In this document: positions 4,186 through 5,177 of the stretch, one piece after another
Numbering within the stretch: position 1 is the stretch's first letter
Layout of the letters: each line of letters begins with the position of its first letter
NCBI GenBank assembly: GCA_026999335.1
Contig: JALTPW010000229.1
Span: 1-5,177 of the forward strand
Source of the DNA: Chromatiales bacterium
GTDB taxonomy: Bacteria; Pseudomonadota; Gammaproteobacteria; SZUA-152
Reading direction: 5' to 3'
DNA length: 5,177 nucleotides
Program-made: the position numbers and the translations under genes
The notes under the pieces: model-generated
What the model saw: the letters and a program-made list of their open reading frames with translations, nothing else
Database searches by the model: none
Told to the model about the DNA's origin: nothing

Positions 4186-5177
4186 TCAACCGTCTTCCCG
4201 CTGATCCTTAAGACTGGCGGGTGGCCAGTTTTCCAAACGCATGCCCAGCGACAAACCCTTCGTCGCAAGCACACTCTTAATTTCAGTCAGTGACTTCTTA
4301 CCCAGATTAGGTGTCTTCAGAAGTTCAACTTCTGTGCACTGAATCAGGTCACCGATATAGTAAATCTGCTCAGCCTTCAGGCAGTTGGCAGAGCGAACCG
4401 TCAACTCCAGATCATCGACCGGACGCAACAGGATCGGGTCAACATCGGGCTCTTCCGTAGTCGCACTGGATTCCTGACGGCTCTGCAAGTCGACAAAGCT
4501 GGACAGCTGATCCTGTAGAATCGTAGCCGCTGTACGAACGGCCTCTTCTGGATCAAGCGAACCATCCGTCACCAAATCGAGAATCAGTTTATCGAGATCC
4601 GTGCGCTGTTCGAGGCGGGCATTTTCAACGGTATATGAAACGCGAGATACCGGACAGAACGAAGCATCAACTTGTAAGCGGCCGATAACCGCAGCCTCAT
4701 CTTCTTCCGTGCGTTGATTGGCGGGCTGATAGCCTCGACCGCTGCGCACCTTGAGTCTCATCTTGATCTCACCATTTTTGGTCAGATGCGCAATGACGTG
4801 ATCCGGATTGATGACTTCTACGTCATGCCCCAGAGTAATGTCGCTGGCGGTAACAGGGCCTTCACCCTTCTTCTCCAGAACCAGCTCGACCTCATCCCGC
4901 GTGTGCATCTGGAACGCAACACCCTTCAGGTTAAGGAGGATATCGATGACATCTTCCTGCACGCCTTCAATGGCGCTGTACTCGTGAAGCACGCCCTCAA
5001 TCTCTACTTCAACCACGGCACAACCGGTGATGGAAGACAGCAGGATACGACGCAGGGCATTACCCAGGGTATGCCCGAAACCACGCTCCAAGGGCTCCAA
5101 TGTCACCTTTGCATGGTGACCATTGAACACTTGAACGTTGACAATACTCGGCTTCAAAAAATCTGACAGTGAGCCTT
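4186..5177 (-). CDS. rpoA: RNA polymerase subunit alpha, missing only its first one or two codons
   Basis: Alpha dimerises to start assembly of RNA polymerase, and its C-terminal domain contacts UP elements and activators. The N-terminal domain shows AKVTLEPLERGFGHTLGNAL then RRILLSS (the two Arg contact the beta subunits), HEYSAIEGVQED and EQRTDLDKL. A variable linker (QSRQESSATTEEPDVD) leads to the C-terminal domain with PILLRPVDDLELTVRSANCL (containing the DNA-binding Arg equivalent to R265), LLKTPNLGKKSL and SLGMRLENWPP. The frame continues to the right edge as GSLSDFLKPSIV, matching the E. coli start MQGSVTEFLKP. The real ATG is therefore just outside the window, about four bases away, and the TTG at 5157 is not the start. 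Expected full length is about 331 residues. Upstream operon genes (rpsD and others in this group) are not visible. Confidence 0.98.
   Translation of the reverse strand, partial: GSLSDFLKPSIVNVQVFNGHHAKVTLEPLERGFGHTLGNALRRILLSSITGCAVVEVEIEGVLHEYSAIEGVQEDVIDILLNLKGVAFQMHTRDEVELVLEKKGEGPVTASDITLGHDVEVINPDHVIAHLTKNGEIKMRLKVRSGRGYQPANQRTEEDEAAVIGRLQVDASFCPVSRVSYTVENARLEQRTDLDKLILDLVTDGSLDPEEAVRTAATILQDQLSSFVDLQSRQESSATTEEPDVDPILLRPVDDLELTVRSANCLKAEQIYYIGDLIQCTEVELLKTPNLGKKSLTEIKSVLATKGLSLGMRLENWPPASLKDQREDG

Noticed and set aside
4137..4274. Upstream extension of rplQ to 4274
   Set aside because: It would overlap the end of rpoA, and the conserved L17 N-terminus begins at the ATG at 4136 with its own ribosome site.
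4714..5166. 150-codon plus-strand frame opposite rpoA
   Set aside because: It is the antisense shadow of a highly conserved gene and has no recognisable product.

Overview
The window looks like chromosomal DNA of a gammaproteobacterium. The RpoA, L17 and RF3 sequences are close to the enterobacterial ones, the tRNA-Lys has its CCA encoded, and rpoA is followed by rplQ as at the end of the ribosomal-protein alpha operon. A YeeE/YedE sulfur-compound transporter would suit a sulfur-metabolising lineage, but I cannot name the genus from this sequence. Every gene I support lies on the minus strand, so transcription runs from high to low coordinates.

Right part (about 3680-5177): rpoA (its true start lies just past the window edge), then rplQ, then a strong rho-independent terminator. 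Middle (about 2200-3660): a single-gene unit for a 420-residue YeeE/YedE membrane transporter, with its own terminator. Between that gene and the tRNA is a roughly 130-base stretch carrying two hairpins of the same design (CACC-N3-TAAA-N3-GGTG). It resembles a short non-autonomous derivative of the IS200/IS605 group. A good sigma-70 type promoter and an intact tRNA-Lys(TTT) follow.

Left part (176-1993) is the most interesting. The 3' 44 bases of tRNA-Lys recur at 176-219, exactly 1742 bases away, with three mismatches. Between the copies lies a miniature tRNA-integrated island. Next to the tRNA is a broken N-terminal fragment of a tyrosine recombinase. It is followed by two tightly coupled genes: a Panacea-domain (DUF4065, SocA-like) protein and a small protein with two membrane segments. 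The 4-base ATGA overlap, the known role of Panacea as an antitoxin domain, and the mobile setting together suggest a toxin-antitoxin or phage-defence pair with a membrane-acting toxin. The island is probably fixed, because its integrase is dead. At the far left is the start of prfC, which before the insertion would have lain only 39 bases downstream of tRNA-Lys.
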